The notes: generated by a model not told the origin, from the letters alone. 64,000 bases of DNA from Neisseriaceae bacterium ESL0693 (GCA_029433475.1 JAQTIE010000007.1:372001-436000), one strand, 5' to 3'; positions 38,817 through 48,969 are shown, numbered from the stretch's first letter. A program made the numbers and translations.

Positions 38817-40001
38817 ATGAATCCACACTTGCAACAACTCCAGCCTTATCCTTTTGCCCGCTTACGCACAGCCATGCAAGGCTTAACGCCGCCTTCGGAA
38901 TTGTCACCGATTGCACTGCATATCGGAGAACCCAAACATCCCACACCGGCACTGATTACTGAAGCACTGACTAGCCACCTGAATGGCTTGTCTGCCTATC
39001 CGGTTACCGCTGGTTTACCCGAATTAAAACAGGCCTGTGCCGGGTGGCTGCAACAGCGTTATCAGGGTGTGCAGATTGATGCAGAAACCGAAATTCTGCC
39101 GGTATTGGGCAGTCGGGAAGCATTGTTTGCCTTTACCCAGACCATTATTAATGGCAGCAACCATAAAACACCGGTTGTCGTCAGCCCCAATCCGTTTTAC
39201 CAGATTTATGAAGGCGCCGCTTTACTCGCCGGTGCCAAAATTGCCTATGTCAACTGTCCGGCGCCGGATTTTCAGCCGCAATGGCAACAGATTGACGCTG
39301 CCACCTGGCCGCACGTGCAGCTGGTTTTTGTCTGTTCTCCGGCCAACCCCAGTGGGGCAGTGATGGATTTATCTCAATGGCAGGCACTATTTGCGCTACA
39401 GGATCAGTATGGTTTTGTGATTGCGTCTGACGAATGCTATTCAGAAATTTATTTTGATGATCACACCAAACCATTGGGCGCCTTGCAGGCAGCCACTGAG
39501 CTGGGGCGATCTTTCGATAATCTGATAATGTTTACCAGCCTCTCTAAGCGTTCCAATGTTCCCGGCTTACGTTCTGGTTTTGTGGCTGGTGACGCCCGCT
39601 TACTGGCTGATTTTCTGCTATATCGCACCTACCACGGCAGCGCCATGAGTCTGCCAACCCAATATGCCAGCATTGCCGCCTGGCAGGATGAACAACACGT
39701 GACCGACAACCGACGTCTCTATCGTGAAAAGTTTGCGCAGGTACTGCCCATATTGCAGCAAAAATACGCCATCCGTCAGCCGGATGCCTCATTCTATCTC
39801 TGGCTACCGGTGCCTGATAGCGATGATCTCCGTTTTACTCAAAAACTGTGGCAAAAAGCAGCGGTACAGGTCTTGCCCGGCCGCTTTCTCGCGCGCGATA
39901 CGGCTTACGGTAATCCGGGTCAGGGCTATGTACGCATTGCCTTGGTTGCACCGCTTGAAGAGTGTCTGGAAGCCGCTGATCGCATGATCAGCCTGATGTA
40001 A
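38817..40001 (+). CDS. dapC: N-succinyldiaminopimelate aminotransferase
   Basis: 394-residue class I/II PLP aminotransferase of the DapC type, acting in the succinylase branch of lysine and meso-diaminopimelate synthesis. HIGEPKHPTPALI is typical of DapC. The PLP region includes SNPSGAV-like CSPANPSGAVMDL, ASDECYSEIYFDD and the Schiff-base lysine in FTSLSKRSNVPGLRSGF. C-terminal RIALVAPLEEC binds the substrate carboxylate. Three nearby ATGs (38808, 38811, 38817) are possible; the third gives MNPHLQQLQPYPF, similar to Neisseria homologues. Confidence 0.9.
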   Translation: MNPHLQQLQPYPFARLRTAMQGLTPPSELSPIALHIGEPKHPTPALITEALTSHLNGLSAYPVTAGLPELKQACAGWLQQRYQGVQIDAETEILPVLGSREALFAFTQTIINGSNHKTPVVVSPNPFYQIYEGAALLAGAKIAYVNCPAPDFQPQWQQIDAATWPHVQLVFVCSPANPSGAVMDLSQWQALFALQDQYGFVIASDECYSEIYFDDHTKPLGALQAATELGRSFDNLIMFTSLSKRSNVPGLRSGFVAGDARLLADFLLYRTYHGSAMSLPTQYASIAAWQDEQHVTDNRRLYREKFAQVLPILQQKYAIRQPDASFYLWLPVPDSDDLRFTQKLWQKAAVQVLPGRFLARDTAYGNPGQGYVRIALVAPLEECLEAADRMISLM

Positions 40002-40151
40002 CACTGCTTACCCGATATAGCGTTAGTCATCTGTGAGGCTATGCCATTTGCCTCATGCAGATGACTGGCAAACAAATACCCATTTTGCAGACTTCAACCG
40101 GCCTCTCAGGCAGCGGTTCATGTATACATGATGCCAGCCCTGCCAAGGGTA

Positions 40152-40607
40152 TTATAATTTTACATTTCCCTGTTGCAACTTACCCTGTCTGGCATCATCC
40201 AATGCCCGGACAAGCACAGAAGATATACTGCCATCTTTGAGCATATCCTCGCGGCTCATCTCCAGATCATCCATCAAAACATGTTTATTCTGCACCGATA
40301 TAAATGTCTTTAATCTGATTTTCTGACAAGGTTGGCTGCATTGCGCCGAAATGATTTTATGACTGTAATAGCCGGCAATCTGGTAAACGCCATTTTTCCG
40401 GCCAAGATAACTCAGACCGAATGGCGGCACTGGTTTTCTGGCGCGCGTAGCCGGAATACGGACATTAACATCAGCAGGTATCTGATAAAAATACACATAG
40501 CCAAACCGGGGATTGTATTGTTTGGATTGATAACTGTGGGCAAATGTCAGCGTATAACAACTACACAAACACAGACCGATCAAAAATAAGCTGATTCGTT
40601 TAAACAT
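40152..40607 (-). CDS. Secreted hypothetical protein
   Basis: 151-residue protein with a signal peptide (about residues 1-23, ISLFLIGLCLCSCYTLTFAH). The mature part is basic and beta-rich (FGYVYFYQIPADVNVRIPAT, then PPFGLSYLGRKNGVYQIAGYY) and has a pair of cysteines in SAQCSQPCQK that could form a disulfide. A lipobox is not convincing. No family recognised. It converges on dapC and stands alone. Confidence 0.7.
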   Translation of the reverse strand: MFKRISLFLIGLCLCSCYTLTFAHSYQSKQYNPRFGYVYFYQIPADVNVRIPATRARKPVPPFGLSYLGRKNGVYQIAGYYSHKIISAQCSQPCQKIRLKTFISVQNKHVLMDDLEMSREDMLKDGSISSVLVRALDDARQGKLQQGNVKL

Positions 40608-41021
40608 TTACTTTTCTGAAAATCGTTGATGAATATAAAAATCAATCCTGCTGAAGGGATTCAGACTTAGGGAGGCATGGGCAGTAAAACAGCATCAATC
40701 CTGATCACAGATTTATTGTTTTAAAATAACTGCTGTTATAGATTATATTATGATAAATTCATTAAAATATCAACAATAAAATATGATTATGGATTTGCTT
40801 ATAACGAATGTGCACAACCGCCCGAACTCCTATTTTTGATGGGTTTTATTTTGAATGAACTTAACATTCAATCATTTAAGTCATTTATTTGTTATAAAAA
40901 GAAAAAAAATTAATCTGCCTTCCAAAATCACGGTGATTTTGCTAGTCTATTAATTAACTCATAAAAATCAAATTTTTATCGGGTAGCATACCATTTATTC
41001 TGATAAAATAAGGAGTATTGT
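40608..41021. other. Intergenic AT-rich region upstream of the SDR gene
   Basis: 414 bp with no gene. It separates a minus-strand secreted protein from the SDR gene; AAGGAG at about 41010 is the SDR ribosome site. No clear operator seen. Confidence 0.4.
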
Positions 41022-41909
41022 ATGAAACAAAGCAAACTGATTAATCCTTTAACCGCTTATTTTAATGGCCATTACGATAAACAACCCCAGCCCGTACCCG
41101 GCATACAGGCCAAAATGCAGCCCTTGCCTGATTGTGGTGAAAAAAGTTATCAGGGACATGAGCGTTTAAGCGGACGTAAATTGCTGGTAACCGGCGGTGA
41201 TTCCGGCATTGGCCGAGCCGCAGCCATTGCTTACGCACGCGAAGGCGCCGATGTGGCCATTAATTATTTACCGGCTGAAGAAGAAGACGCCAAAGAAGTG
41301 GCCAATCTCATTCAGCAAGCGGGTCAGAAAGCGGTTTGTATACCCGGTGATGTCAGCGATGAAGCATTCTGCCAGCATTTGGTCAGCGAAGCACATCAGA
41401 AACTGGGCGGACTGGACGGCCTGACTCTGGTGGCCGGTAAACAGCACTATGTGGAAAACATCGAAGATGTCACCACAGAACAAATCCGGAAAACTTATGA
41501 AATTAATGTTTTTTCTTTATTCTGGATTATCAAGGCCGCCCTGCCTCATCTGCCTGCTGGTGCCACCATTGTTACCACCACTTCCATTGAAGGCTATCAC
41601 CCTGATTCTGCTTTACTGGATTATGCCGGTACCAAAGCTGCGATTGCAGCCTTTACCCATGGTTTAGCCAAACAACTGGCACCCAAAGGTATCCGTGTCA
41701 ATTCCGTGGCACCCGGACCAATCTGGACACCTTTACAAATCAGTGGCGGTCAGCCAGAATCCGCTATTCCCGATTTTGGTCAACAAGCACCTCTTAAACG
41801 CGCAGGTCAGCCAGTTGAACTGGCAGGCATGTATGTCTATCTGACTTCAGCTGAATCCAGCTATGTCACCGCTGAGGTGTTTGGTATTAATGGCGGTCTG
41901 CATTTGTAA
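41022..41909 (+). CDS. SDR-family oxidoreductase (YghA-like)
   Basis: 295-residue short-chain dehydrogenase. The N-terminal ~45 residues form the extension typical of the YghA/GspA39 subgroup ([20 protein letters not shown]). The cofactor motif is [20 protein letters not shown], the catalytic Ser is in [21 protein letters not shown], and the Tyr-Lys pair is YAGTK. C-terminal [15 protein letters not shown] and [10 protein letters not shown] close the fold. Basic residues after the beta-2 strand are lacking, so NAD versus NADP use is unclear. AAGGAGTATTGT precedes the ATG. Members are general stress-linked reductases. Confidence 0.9.
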   Translation: MKQSKLINPLTAYFNGHYDKQPQPVPGIQAKMQPLPDCGEKSYQGHERLSGRKLLVTGGDSGIGRAAAIAYAREGADVAINYLPAEEEDAKEVANLIQQAGQKAVCIPGDVSDEAFCQHLVSEAHQKLGGLDGLTLVAGKQHYVENIEDVTTEQIRKTYEINVFSLFWIIKAALPHLPAGATIVTTTSIEGYHPDSALLDYAGTKAAIAAFTHGLAKQLAPKGIRVNSVAPGPIWTPLQISGGQPESAIPDFGQQAPLKRAGQPVELAGMYVYLTSAESSYVTAEVFGINGGLHL

Positions 41910-41934
41910 TCAGCTTAGAATAAAGTACCTCCTG

Positions 41935-41962
41935 TCAGACAGCGGCTTCATGCGCTGTCTGA
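41935..41962. terminator. Terminator-like stem between convergent genes
   Basis: TCAGACAGCG (41935-41944) and CGCTGTCTGA (41953-41962) form a perfect 10-bp stem with an 8-base loop, 26 bp after the SDR stop and just before the stop of the minus-strand membrane gene. Confidence 0.65.
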
Positions 41963-41967
41963 TGTTG

Positions 41968-42513
41968 TCAGCGGTTTAAGACATGGTATCGATAATGACG
42001 TAACCGCTTGAGCAACATACGTCTGGCATCAATGCTGAGCAACATTCTGAATAACTGCCGCACGACATAGAAAAATAGACTTGCGCACAGGATAAACATA
42101 AAAACACAAAACCCGAGCTGTGATCTGATTTCAGCATGAATCGTCTTAATGTCATCTGCATCAATATCATCAAATAACTGGCAAATGGTGTTAATATCAG
42201 TCTGAGTCAATACATCAGCTTCTACTTTGTGATTAATACATTGTGCTTGTGTTATCTGCCATGGCCGACTACCGAACACAGTAAATTCTTTCGCCTGATC
42301 TGGTTTAAGCCAGAACCAGCCTGCATGTTGATTCACTTTTACCAGCATACCCTCTGTTGAGGCAACGGTTAATGGTAAAAAACCAAATGTTAAAATCAAA
42401 AGAATTAATGTTAGTAATGAGGTTATCCAAATACAGCCACGGCCTGTTTTCCTGATTTTCAATTTCTCAATATCGAAATAATTTTTTAACTTTTGAATAT
42501 AAATAAAATTCAA
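41968..42513 (-). CDS. Hypothetical two-helix membrane protein
   Basis: 181-residue protein of unknown function. Helix 1 is about residues 28-52 (WITSLLTLILLILTFGFLPL). A ~85-residue loop containing GWFWLKPDQAKEFTVFGSRP and DDIDADDIKTIHAE follows, and helix 2 lies about 130-152 (FCVFMFILCASLFFYVVRQL). The C-terminal tail is Arg-rich, so it should be cytosolic. No ATG is available near the start; TTG at 42511-42513 is the likely initiator. It opens a patch of unknown membrane proteins. Confidence 0.65.
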   Translation of the reverse strand: MNFIYIQKLKNYFDIEKLKIRKTGRGCIWITSLLTLILLILTFGFLPLTVASTEGMLVKVNQHAGWFWLKPDQAKEFTVFGSRPWQITQAQCINHKVEADVLTQTDINTICQLFDDIDADDIKTIHAEIRSQLGFCVFMFILCASLFFYVVRQLFRMLLSIDARRMLLKRLRHYRYHVLNR

Positions 42514-42955
42514 TTCATATTTTGTTATCCATGCCTCGAATCGTTTTTTCTGACTTAAAGAGATAGCTGACGTATTAAAAGATAATTAAATCTTTCAATA
42601 TCAATTATATATCTAATAAAAATATCGTCTTGCCGGGTTTTATGGCCGGTCATCAGAGACCACAAACGATAATTAAAAAACAGACATAGAAGCAAGACAC
42701 CAGTAAACAATGCAATCAAACCCTATTTTCTATCTTCATCAACCATGACAAAGATATTTAAGCAGTACACCCTCATACATTGATATTCAAACTAATCAAT
42801 GGAAAAAGCACAAAATATGACATACCACGCACTGAATTAATATAGCATATATCAATAAACATCAGTTATTTGATTTTTATTTTTAATCATTAAGAATAAA
42901 TGCTGTTATTATAATAGAATACAAATGGATAATAGATAGTGAAATAAAGAGCAAC
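42514..42955. other. Intergenic AT-rich region
   Basis: 442 bp between divergent unknown membrane genes. Very AT-rich, with no gene or clear regulatory site recognised. Confidence 0.4.
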
Positions 42956-44134
42956 ATGATGAATAAACAACAGACACGTATTTTACAAGACCTTCAAATC
43001 CGCTCATATACCACGATTACCGTTAAACGCTGGGATATTCATTTTCGTAGCCGCTTACTACACTGGCTAAAGCAGCAAGGCTATCATCAATGCCAGTTTT
43101 ATCGCCTGAATAAGTCGTCACATACTTATGTTATCGCCTTGCCTGGTGCTTATCTTCCTTCCGGCCTCCTCATTCAGGAATATCAGGTAAAACGCGGGCC
43201 AATACGGTTGTTACTGCCCCTATTGAGCCTATTTGTTTTATTGTATCTGACCCTGACTATGAGTAAACATATGGGTAAAATCACTGAGCCGGCTATTGCC
43301 ATGGGCGTACCCATTATTCTCGGCATGCTGGCAGAATATTTCATTAATCTTAATAAGCCCGCTGTCTCCATAAAAACCATGTTTATCAATACACTGCTGG
43401 TTGCATTGATGATTTTTCTGGCAGTTCTTTTTGTGGCGGGAGAAGGCGCTATCTGCATAATCATGCTTTTACCTTTTATACTTGGCTTGCCTTTTCTGGG
43501 TATTATCATCATGCGCCTGATTTGCCGCTTTTTCTGGAAACCCGGACCGAAAATCTACTCACTGGCCTTTTTGCCTCTCACTCTGATGGCTACTATGCCC
43601 AGTGCCAGCTCAGATCATTACGGACAGACTCAGCGTTCAGTCATCATTCATGCTCCTATAGAACAGGTTTTTCATGAAATCCAATATATCGGTCAGATCA
43701 AGCCGGAAGAAGTCAATAAAAATTTTATTTTTGTCATGGGTTTACCCAAGCCTATTTATGGCATGACTGAACAACACAAAGGTCAAACCATCCGCCATAT
43801 GCAATGGCAACGTGGCGTTGATTTTAAAGAAGTGGTGGTCAGAGAAAAAGCACCCTATGCGCTAAGCTGGATTTACCAGTTTAAACCTGATTCATTTCCG
43901 AAAGAAACATTAGATGAACATGTCCAGATTGGCGGAAAATACTTTAATTTAATCAAAGCAGGATATCAGCTGCAAAAAATAGATCAACAAACCACTCAAC
44001 TGACACTGACAGTAAATTACCGCCTGTCTACAGAATACAACTGGTACAGTAAATTATGGGCTGATTACATGCTCAATCAGTTTAGCGACGTGGTGATGGC
44101 AATACCCAAACAGCGATTAGAACAAAAAACTTAA
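42956..44134 (+). CDS. Unknown membrane protein with C-terminal SRPBCC-like domain
   Basis: 392-residue protein. The N-terminal ~80 residues are soluble (LLHWLKQQGYHQCQFYRL). Four or five transmembrane helices follow at about 82-215 (including LLPLLSLFVLLYLTL and ICIIMLLPFILGLPFLGIII). A C-terminal ~165-residue domain begins SVIIHAPIEQVFHEIQYIG and contains GQTIRHMQWQRGVDFKEVVV and LTVNYRLS, resembling a START/polyketide-cyclase (SRPBCC) ligand-binding fold. The next gene is a paralogue lacking this domain. Function unknown; lipid or hydrophobic-ligand handling is a guess. Confidence 0.7.
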   Translation: MMNKQQTRILQDLQIRSYTTITVKRWDIHFRSRLLHWLKQQGYHQCQFYRLNKSSHTYVIALPGAYLPSGLLIQEYQVKRGPIRLLLPLLSLFVLLYLTLTMSKHMGKITEPAIAMGVPIILGMLAEYFINLNKPAVSIKTMFINTLLVALMIFLAVLFVAGEGAICIIMLLPFILGLPFLGIIIMRLICRFFWKPGPKIYSLAFLPLTLMATMPSASSDHYGQTQRSVIIHAPIEQVFHEIQYIGQIKPEEVNKNFIFVMGLPKPIYGMTEQHKGQTIRHMQWQRGVDFKEVVVREKAPYALSWIYQFKPDSFPKETLDEHVQIGGKYFNLIKAGYQLQKIDQQTTQLTLTVNYRLSTEYNWYSKLWADYMLNQFSDVVMAIPKQRLEQKT

Positions 44135-44177
44135 ATTTCTGCTTTTAAAGGCAGACAATAACCACTGCATCTCGATA

Positions 44178-44219
44178 GCCATAATCAACCGTATTAAATA
44201 ACCTGCTGTTGATTATGGC
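44178..44219 (+). terminator. Hairpin after the SRPBCC membrane protein
   Basis: GCCATAATCAAC (44178-44189) and GTTGATTATGGC (44208-44219) form a perfect 12-bp stem with an 18-base loop, 44 bp after the stop. No U-tract. Confidence 0.5.
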
Positions 44220-44445
44220 ACATCTCTTGCAATATGGCTCATGCCGATGAATTGAATGCCTGATCATCAAAATATATAAATCATAAATAAAAATCATCCA
44301 TTTAAATTTATTCAATTAAAAAACATGGCTAACTGTATTACTCATCATCTGTAACCACATCCAATTTTATTGCTAACACACTATTGTAAATAGTTATTTT
44401 ATGGTTATAATAATCAGCACAAATCAATATCCAATTGATCAACAA

Positions 44446-45048
44446 ATGAATAAGCAAAAAAATCGGATTCTGAAAGATTTAAAATTACTGTCTCACGCCA
44501 AGATTAAAGTGGCGCATTGGGATACCGGATTTCGCACTGAACTTTTACACTGGTTACAGCAAGAAGGCTATGATCAATGCCGGTTTTATCGCAGAGCCAA
44601 TAAAAAAAATCATTACATCATCGCCTTGCCTGATGCTTATATTCCTTATCAGCTGGTGGAAGAATATAAAGCCCCCAGAAGCCGGCGATTATTGCGGCTC
44701 CCCATAGACAGCATGCTGGTATTGGTACTTTTTACCTTATTACTGACCGCATACACTCATACCCTGACCATAACCACCATTGTTATGCTGATCGCCACCC
44801 TGATCGGCATGTTATGCGCCTATTGTGGCAATCTGCATCAACCCGCAGCCCCCGCCACCCGCGTCATTATTTATGCCGTGATGAGCGGTGCGGCTCTTGT
44901 GTTGCTTTCCTTCGTATTCGAACCTATTTTGGTTTTGCTTGGTTTATTGATCTTGTTGCTGATCGTCATGCAGCTGCCTTTGCTGGGCATGTTTATCATG
45001 CGATGGATTTGTCGTTTGTGGTGGAAACCGGTGGCGAAAACCTATTGA
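44446..45048 (+). pseudogene. Truncated paralogue of the preceding membrane protein
   Basis: From an ATG at 44446 the product (200 residues) aligns end to end with the first ~215 residues of its neighbour: MNKQKNRILKDLKLLSH against MNKQQTRILQDLQIRSY, LLHWLQQEGYDQCRFYRR against LLHWLKQQGYHQCQFYRL, and MFIMRWICRLWWKP against IIIMRLICRFFWKP. It stops at KPVAKTY. In the next frame LTGLLSIIPSELLSTTS still resembles the neighbour, showing a frameshift followed by loss of the whole C-terminal domain. An upstream ATG at 44401 extends the frame. The membrane part could still be expressed. Confidence 0.65.
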
Positions 45049-45688
45049 CTGGTCTACTAAGCATCATTCCATCAGAGCTGTTATCAACCACATCATTACA
45101 GTAAAAGCTCGTGTTCAATGATTATTATACCTATACAAAATATCTGACATATAAGACAAAGAACTACTTAATTAAATCAATATAAACAGAATATTATTCA
45201 ATAATTTAACTCAACACATAAACAATATCAGCCGATCAATACCATAATCAAATGATTCACCAGCGGCAATAAGCTTTTAAAGCAATCAGAATAATAAACA
45301 GGCTACTACTCACAAACTGAATGGATTAATATCCAACTGATCTATTTCGAAAAATATTAAGTATCAGGGATATATCCAAACAGATAAAAAATCTTTTTAT
45401 TCAAGCCAGATACTGGCCAGTAGTAAAAAGCAGCATAAACCAGCCGATACCAGCACATTACTCTGACCGGCCAAGAAGAAATCATCTTTTTATCAGTTAA
45501 TTTATCTAAAAAGCATATAAATAGCAGCTAAACCAGACCATTCAGGTCATTGCCAGCACACTCCAATTAACGGCATCAACAGCCAAAGCCATGATCGGCA
45601 GCATAAACCCTGTTATGCTACCAATCAGGATGATTTTAACGATACGTCATCAATCAAAACCGTCAATCAGTATTGGCAAAGCCTGCGC
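45049..45688. other. Intergenic region with decayed membrane-gene sequence
   Basis: 640 bp, AT-rich and without an intact gene. The first ~70 bp are the eroded continuation of the truncated paralogue. The right part contains minus-strand fragments of a small membrane protein (see 45397-45640). Confidence 0.4.
45397..45640 (-). pseudogene. Possible remnant of a small membrane protein
   Basis: Reading the minus strand, VKIILIGSITGFMLPIMALA is followed by VDAVNWSVLAMT and a stop. After frame changes, FFLAGQSNVLVSAGLCCFLL continues to SIWLE and a stop. These look like helices of one lost membrane protein broken by several mutations. No family is assignable. Confidence 0.35.
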
Positions 45689-46561
45689 TTATTCAATATT
45701 CTGAACCTGTTCACGCATCTGTTCAATCAATACCTTCAACCCAACAGATGCCTGCGTGCATTCAGTAGCGATCGCTTTACTGCCCAAGGTATTAGCCTCA
45801 CGATTCAGTTCCTGCATCAGAAAATCCAGCCGTTTACCCACACTGCCCTTATGCTCGGTCACCAACCGGCGTACTTCGGCCAGATGTGTTTGCAGGCGAT
45901 TTAATTCTTCGTCCACATCGGCTTTTTGCATAAACAACACAAATTCCTGTTTTAAACGGTCTTCATCTATCTGCGCTACCGCTTCGCGTAAGCGGGCTTC
46001 CGCTTTATCCATGTGTTGCTGCAATAAATGAGGAAATAACTGTTGTACTGCCGCCACAATATCCTCCATATCAGTCAGGCGGTTAAGTAAATGCTGTTGC
46101 AGTTTGACACCTTCACGCGCGCGCACCTGATCAAATTCCTGCAATACCTGTTTTAATAAAGTCAGCACGCCTTCAGCAATAACATCTTTATCCAGCGGCG
46201 GCACCACGATCACACCAGGAAAATGCAGGATATCGGCCACCGTCAGTTTGCCGATATTTTTTTGTTTCTTACGCAACTGGTTATTAAAAGACAATAATTG
46301 TTCGACCCGATGCTGATTCAATACCAATTCTTCCTGCCCTTGCAAAGCCACAGGCTGAATCTGGATACGGCATTCCAGTTTACCGCGGGTTACCTGACTA
46401 CTGATTAACTCGCGCAACTGATTTTCCAGATAACGCAAATCATCGTTCATTCGAAACTGAAGATCCAGATAGCGGTGATTGACTGCGCGTAATTCAACAC
46501 TGATCTGGTGACTGCCAAATTGCCCCGTAGCATTCGCATAGCCGGTCATGCTGTGCATCAT
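45689..46561 (-). CDS. yicC: YicC-family endoribonuclease-like protein
   Basis: 290-residue YicC protein. The N-terminal domain begins MMHSMTGYANATGQFG and contains VELRAVNHRYLDLQFRM. The C-terminal DUF1732 domain has KRLDFLMQELNREANTLGSK and ATECTQASVGLKVLIEQMREQVQNIE. YicC proteins are recently linked to sRNA/RNA cleavage. It is divergent from rph, the same neighbour as in E. coli, with AGGATAAAATC before the ATG. Confidence 0.95.
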   Translation of the reverse strand: MMHSMTGYANATGQFGSHQISVELRAVNHRYLDLQFRMNDDLRYLENQLRELISSQVTRGKLECRIQIQPVALQGQEELVLNQHRVEQLLSFNNQLRKKQKNIGKLTVADILHFPGVIVVPPLDKDVIAEGVLTLLKQVLQEFDQVRAREGVKLQQHLLNRLTDMEDIVAAVQQLFPHLLQQHMDKAEARLREAVAQIDEDRLKQEFVLFMQKADVDEELNRLQTHLAEVRRLVTEHKGSVGKRLDFLMQELNREANTLGSKAIATECTQASVGLKVLIEQMREQVQNIE

Positions 46562-46669
46562 GATTTTATCCTATGGTAAGTAATGTATTTAGCTAAAATA
46601 CCGAAGTTTATCATCGTTGACTATATAGTACGGCAAAGCCATAGCCGTGTGAATGTGTCTGCTTGAGTT

Positions 46670-46675
46670 TATAAT
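46670..46675 (+). promoter_or_regulatory. Candidate -10 element for rph
   Basis: TATAAT lies 39 bp before the rph start codon in the yicC-rph divergent gap. No consensus -35 at standard spacing. Confidence 0.4.
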
Positions 46676-46714
46676 GGTTTTTTTCTTTCATTTTAAGTTA
46701 CCGGAGCTTTACAC

Positions 46715-47455
46715 GTGAATACCCAAACACCCCCGACACGACAGAATCGCCTCAATGATCAGACCAGAAAAGTACATATTACCGCTGGTTTTCTGCCGCA
46801 TGCCGATGGCTCTGCCTTAATCGAATGCGGCAACACCAAAGTGATTTGTACTGCCAGTATTGATGACAACGTTCCCCCTTTTTTGCGCGGGCAGGAACGC
46901 GGCTGGATTACCGCCGAATATGGCATGCTGCCCGCATCAGCCAGCGGACGCATGCGCCGCGAAGCCGCCGCCGGTAAACAATCCGGTCGCACTCAGGAAA
47001 TCCAGCGCCTTATCGGCCGTTCATTACGCGCCGTAGTGGATTTGAATGCTCTGGGCGAGCGCCAGATACTGATTGATTGTGATGTGATTCAGGCAGATGG
47101 TGGCACCCGTACCGCCAGCATTACCGGCGCCTTTGTGGCCTTATCCATGGCCGTTGATAAACTGCTGGTAGCCCGAAAAATCAGTCATAACCCGATTCGT
47201 GAAGCCGTGGCCGCCATTTCTGCCGGCATTGTGGGCGGCATACCCTTACTGGACCTGGATTATCCGGAAGACTCCGGCTGTGATGCTGACGTGAATATTG
47301 TCATGACCGCCTCAGGCAAACTGGTAGAAATTCAGGGCACGGCCGAAGGCGCACCGTTTAGCATTGACATGCTGAATCAATTGATCACACTGGCACACAA
47401 AGGCATTGACGAACTGCTTACTATTCAGCAAGAAGCGTTGGCGGCACTGGCCTAA
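46715..47455 (+). CDS. rph: Ribonuclease PH
   Basis: 246-residue phosphorolytic 3'-5' exoribonuclease that trims tRNA precursors. The start codon is GTG (46715), with CCGGAG upstream. Motifs: [42 protein letters not shown], the phosphate-binding [19 protein letters not shown], and [20 protein letters not shown]. Length similar to E. coli RNase PH (238). Divergent from yicC, a conserved neighbourhood. Confidence 0.97.
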   Translation: MNTQTPPTRQNRLNDQTRKVHITAGFLPHADGSALIECGNTKVICTASIDDNVPPFLRGQERGWITAEYGMLPASASGRMRREAAAGKQSGRTQEIQRLIGRSLRAVVDLNALGERQILIDCDVIQADGGTRTASITGAFVALSMAVDKLLVARKISHNPIREAVAAISAGIVGGIPLLDLDYPEDSGCDADVNIVMTASGKLVEIQGTAEGAPFSIDMLNQLITLAHKGIDELLTIQQEALAALA

Positions 47456-47653
47456 CCCCATTCAGCGCCTTAATTATTGCCGATTTTGATGACCTGATGC
47501 ACTCAAACACAACGATGCTGATGAACAACTTGTTTTCATGTCATAAAAATGCTAATAATACGGCCTGCCATGGCAACTTAGCCGTACAACACAATCAATC
47601 ATGGAGCTGATTTTTGTCAGTTGACCCAGAATATACAGAAAGTAAGCAGTATT

Positions 47654-48889
47654 ATGACCTTAATTGTACAGAAATACGGTGGTACTTCAGTAGGTTCAGC
47701 AGAACGCATCAAAAACGTGGCACGTCGTGTCGCCCGGGCACATCAGAATGGACATGATGTGGTGGTGGTGGTGTCTGCCATGAGCGGTGAAACCAATCGT
47801 CTGGTGGCACTGGCGCAGGAAATTCAGGATTATCCCGACCCCAGAGAGATGGATGCCGTTTTGGCCACTGGCGAACAAGTCACCATTGGTCTACTGGCCA
47901 TGGCTTTAAAAAGCATTGGTGTGGCCGCCAGAAGTTACACTGGCTGGCAAGTGGCGATTCAAACCGATAATGCCCACACCAAAGCCCGCATACATCATAT
48001 TGATGATGCCGCCATCCGCGCCGATCTGGCTGCCCACCGGGTAGTGGTGATTGCCGGTTTTCAGGGGGTAGACAATGAAGGCAACATTACCACCCTGGGG
48101 CGTGGCGGTTCCGATACTTCTGCGGTGGCACTGGCGGCTGCACTGAAAGCCGATGAATGTCAGATTTATACTGATGTTGACGGCGTATACACTACTGACC
48201 CGCGCGTGGTTCCTGAAGCGCGCCGTTTAAACACCATTTCATTTGAGGAAATGCTGGAATTAGCCAGCCTGGGCAGTAAAGTGTTGCAAATCCGCTCAGT
48301 GGAATTTGCAGGTAAATATAAAGTTCGCCTTCGGGTATTAAGCAGCCTCGAAGAAGGCGGTAACGGTACATTAATTACTTTTGAGGAAGACAAACACATG
48401 ATGGAAGAAGCCGCCGTTTCCGGTATTGCCTTTGATAAAAATCAGGCGCGTATTAACGTACGCGGCGTACCGGATAAGCCGGGTATTGCGTTTCAGATTC
48501 TGGGTGCCGTGGCTGAGGCCAATATTGAAGTAGACATGATTATCCAGAATGTAGGCGCCGAAGGTACCACCGATTTTTCTTTTACTGTACCGCGCAGTGA
48601 ATATCAGAGCACCCTCGATATTCTGCATAAAGCCCAGAAAAACATTGGTGCCCGCGAAATCTGCGGCGATGACACCGTATGTAAAGTATCAATTGTAGGC
48701 ATGGGTATGCGTTCACATGTGGGCATTGCCTCAACCATGTTCCGCACACTGGCAGAAGAAGGCATTAATATTCAGATGATCTCTACTTCAGAAATCAAAG
48801 TATCTGTATTAATTGACGAAAAATACCTTGAATTGGCTACACGGGTATTGCATCGGGTATTCGAACTGGATAAAGTGCCCCAGCATTAA
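47654..48889 (+). CDS. lysC: Aspartate kinase
   Basis: 411-residue aspartokinase, first step of lysine, threonine and methionine synthesis. VQKYGGTSVGSAERIK is the kinase start, VVSAMSGETNRLVAL and TLGRGGSDTSAVALAAAL are nucleotide/aspartate motifs, and two ACT regulatory domains follow at about residues 265-410 (KPGIAFQILGAVAEANIEVD; VGIASTMFRTLAEEGINIQM). This is the single-function, lysine/threonine-regulated class. I chose the ATG at 47654; a TTG 33 bases earlier extends the frame. An internal start making a separate regulatory subunit is common in this class but not provable here. Confidence 0.95.
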   Translation: MTLIVQKYGGTSVGSAERIKNVARRVARAHQNGHDVVVVVSAMSGETNRLVALAQEIQDYPDPREMDAVLATGEQVTIGLLAMALKSIGVAARSYTGWQVAIQTDNAHTKARIHHIDDAAIRADLAAHRVVVIAGFQGVDNEGNITTLGRGGSDTSAVALAAALKADECQIYTDVDGVYTTDPRVVPEARRLNTISFEEMLELASLGSKVLQIRSVEFAGKYKVRLRVLSSLEEGGNGTLITFEEDKHMMEEAAVSGIAFDKNQARINVRGVPDKPGIAFQILGAVAEANIEVDMIIQNVGAEGTTDFSFTVPRSEYQSTLDILHKAQKNIGAREICGDDTVCKVSIVGMGMRSHVGIASTMFRTLAEEGINIQMISTSEIKVSVLIDEKYLELATRVLHRVFELDKVPQH

Positions 48890-48920
48890 CCGTTTATTCT
48901 TTGTCGCTGATTGCATATCA

Positions 48921-48959
48921 AAACAGGCCATTGTCATTATTCATACACATGGCCTGTTT
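48921..48959 (+). terminator. Terminator after lysC
   Basis: AAACAGGCCA (48921-48930) and TGGCCTGTTT (48950-48959) form a perfect 10-bp stem with a 19-base loop. It lies 32 bp after the lysC stop. Confidence 0.65.
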
Positions 48960-48963
48960 GCGG

Positions 48964-48969
48964 TACAAT
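48964..48969 (+). promoter_or_regulatory. Candidate -10 element for ttcA
   Basis: TACAAT lies 32 bp before the ttcA ATG, directly after the lysC terminator. No strong -35 hexamer noted. Confidence 0.35.

Noticed and set aside
38654-38962. 102-codon open frame upstream of and overlapping dapC
   Set aside because: It runs into dapC in another frame, has no ribosome site and its composition is not protein-like; dapC is the clear gene.
47459-47653. Possible lysine riboswitch before lysC
   Set aside because: The 195-bp gap is too short and shows none of the conserved lysine-aptamer segments I know.
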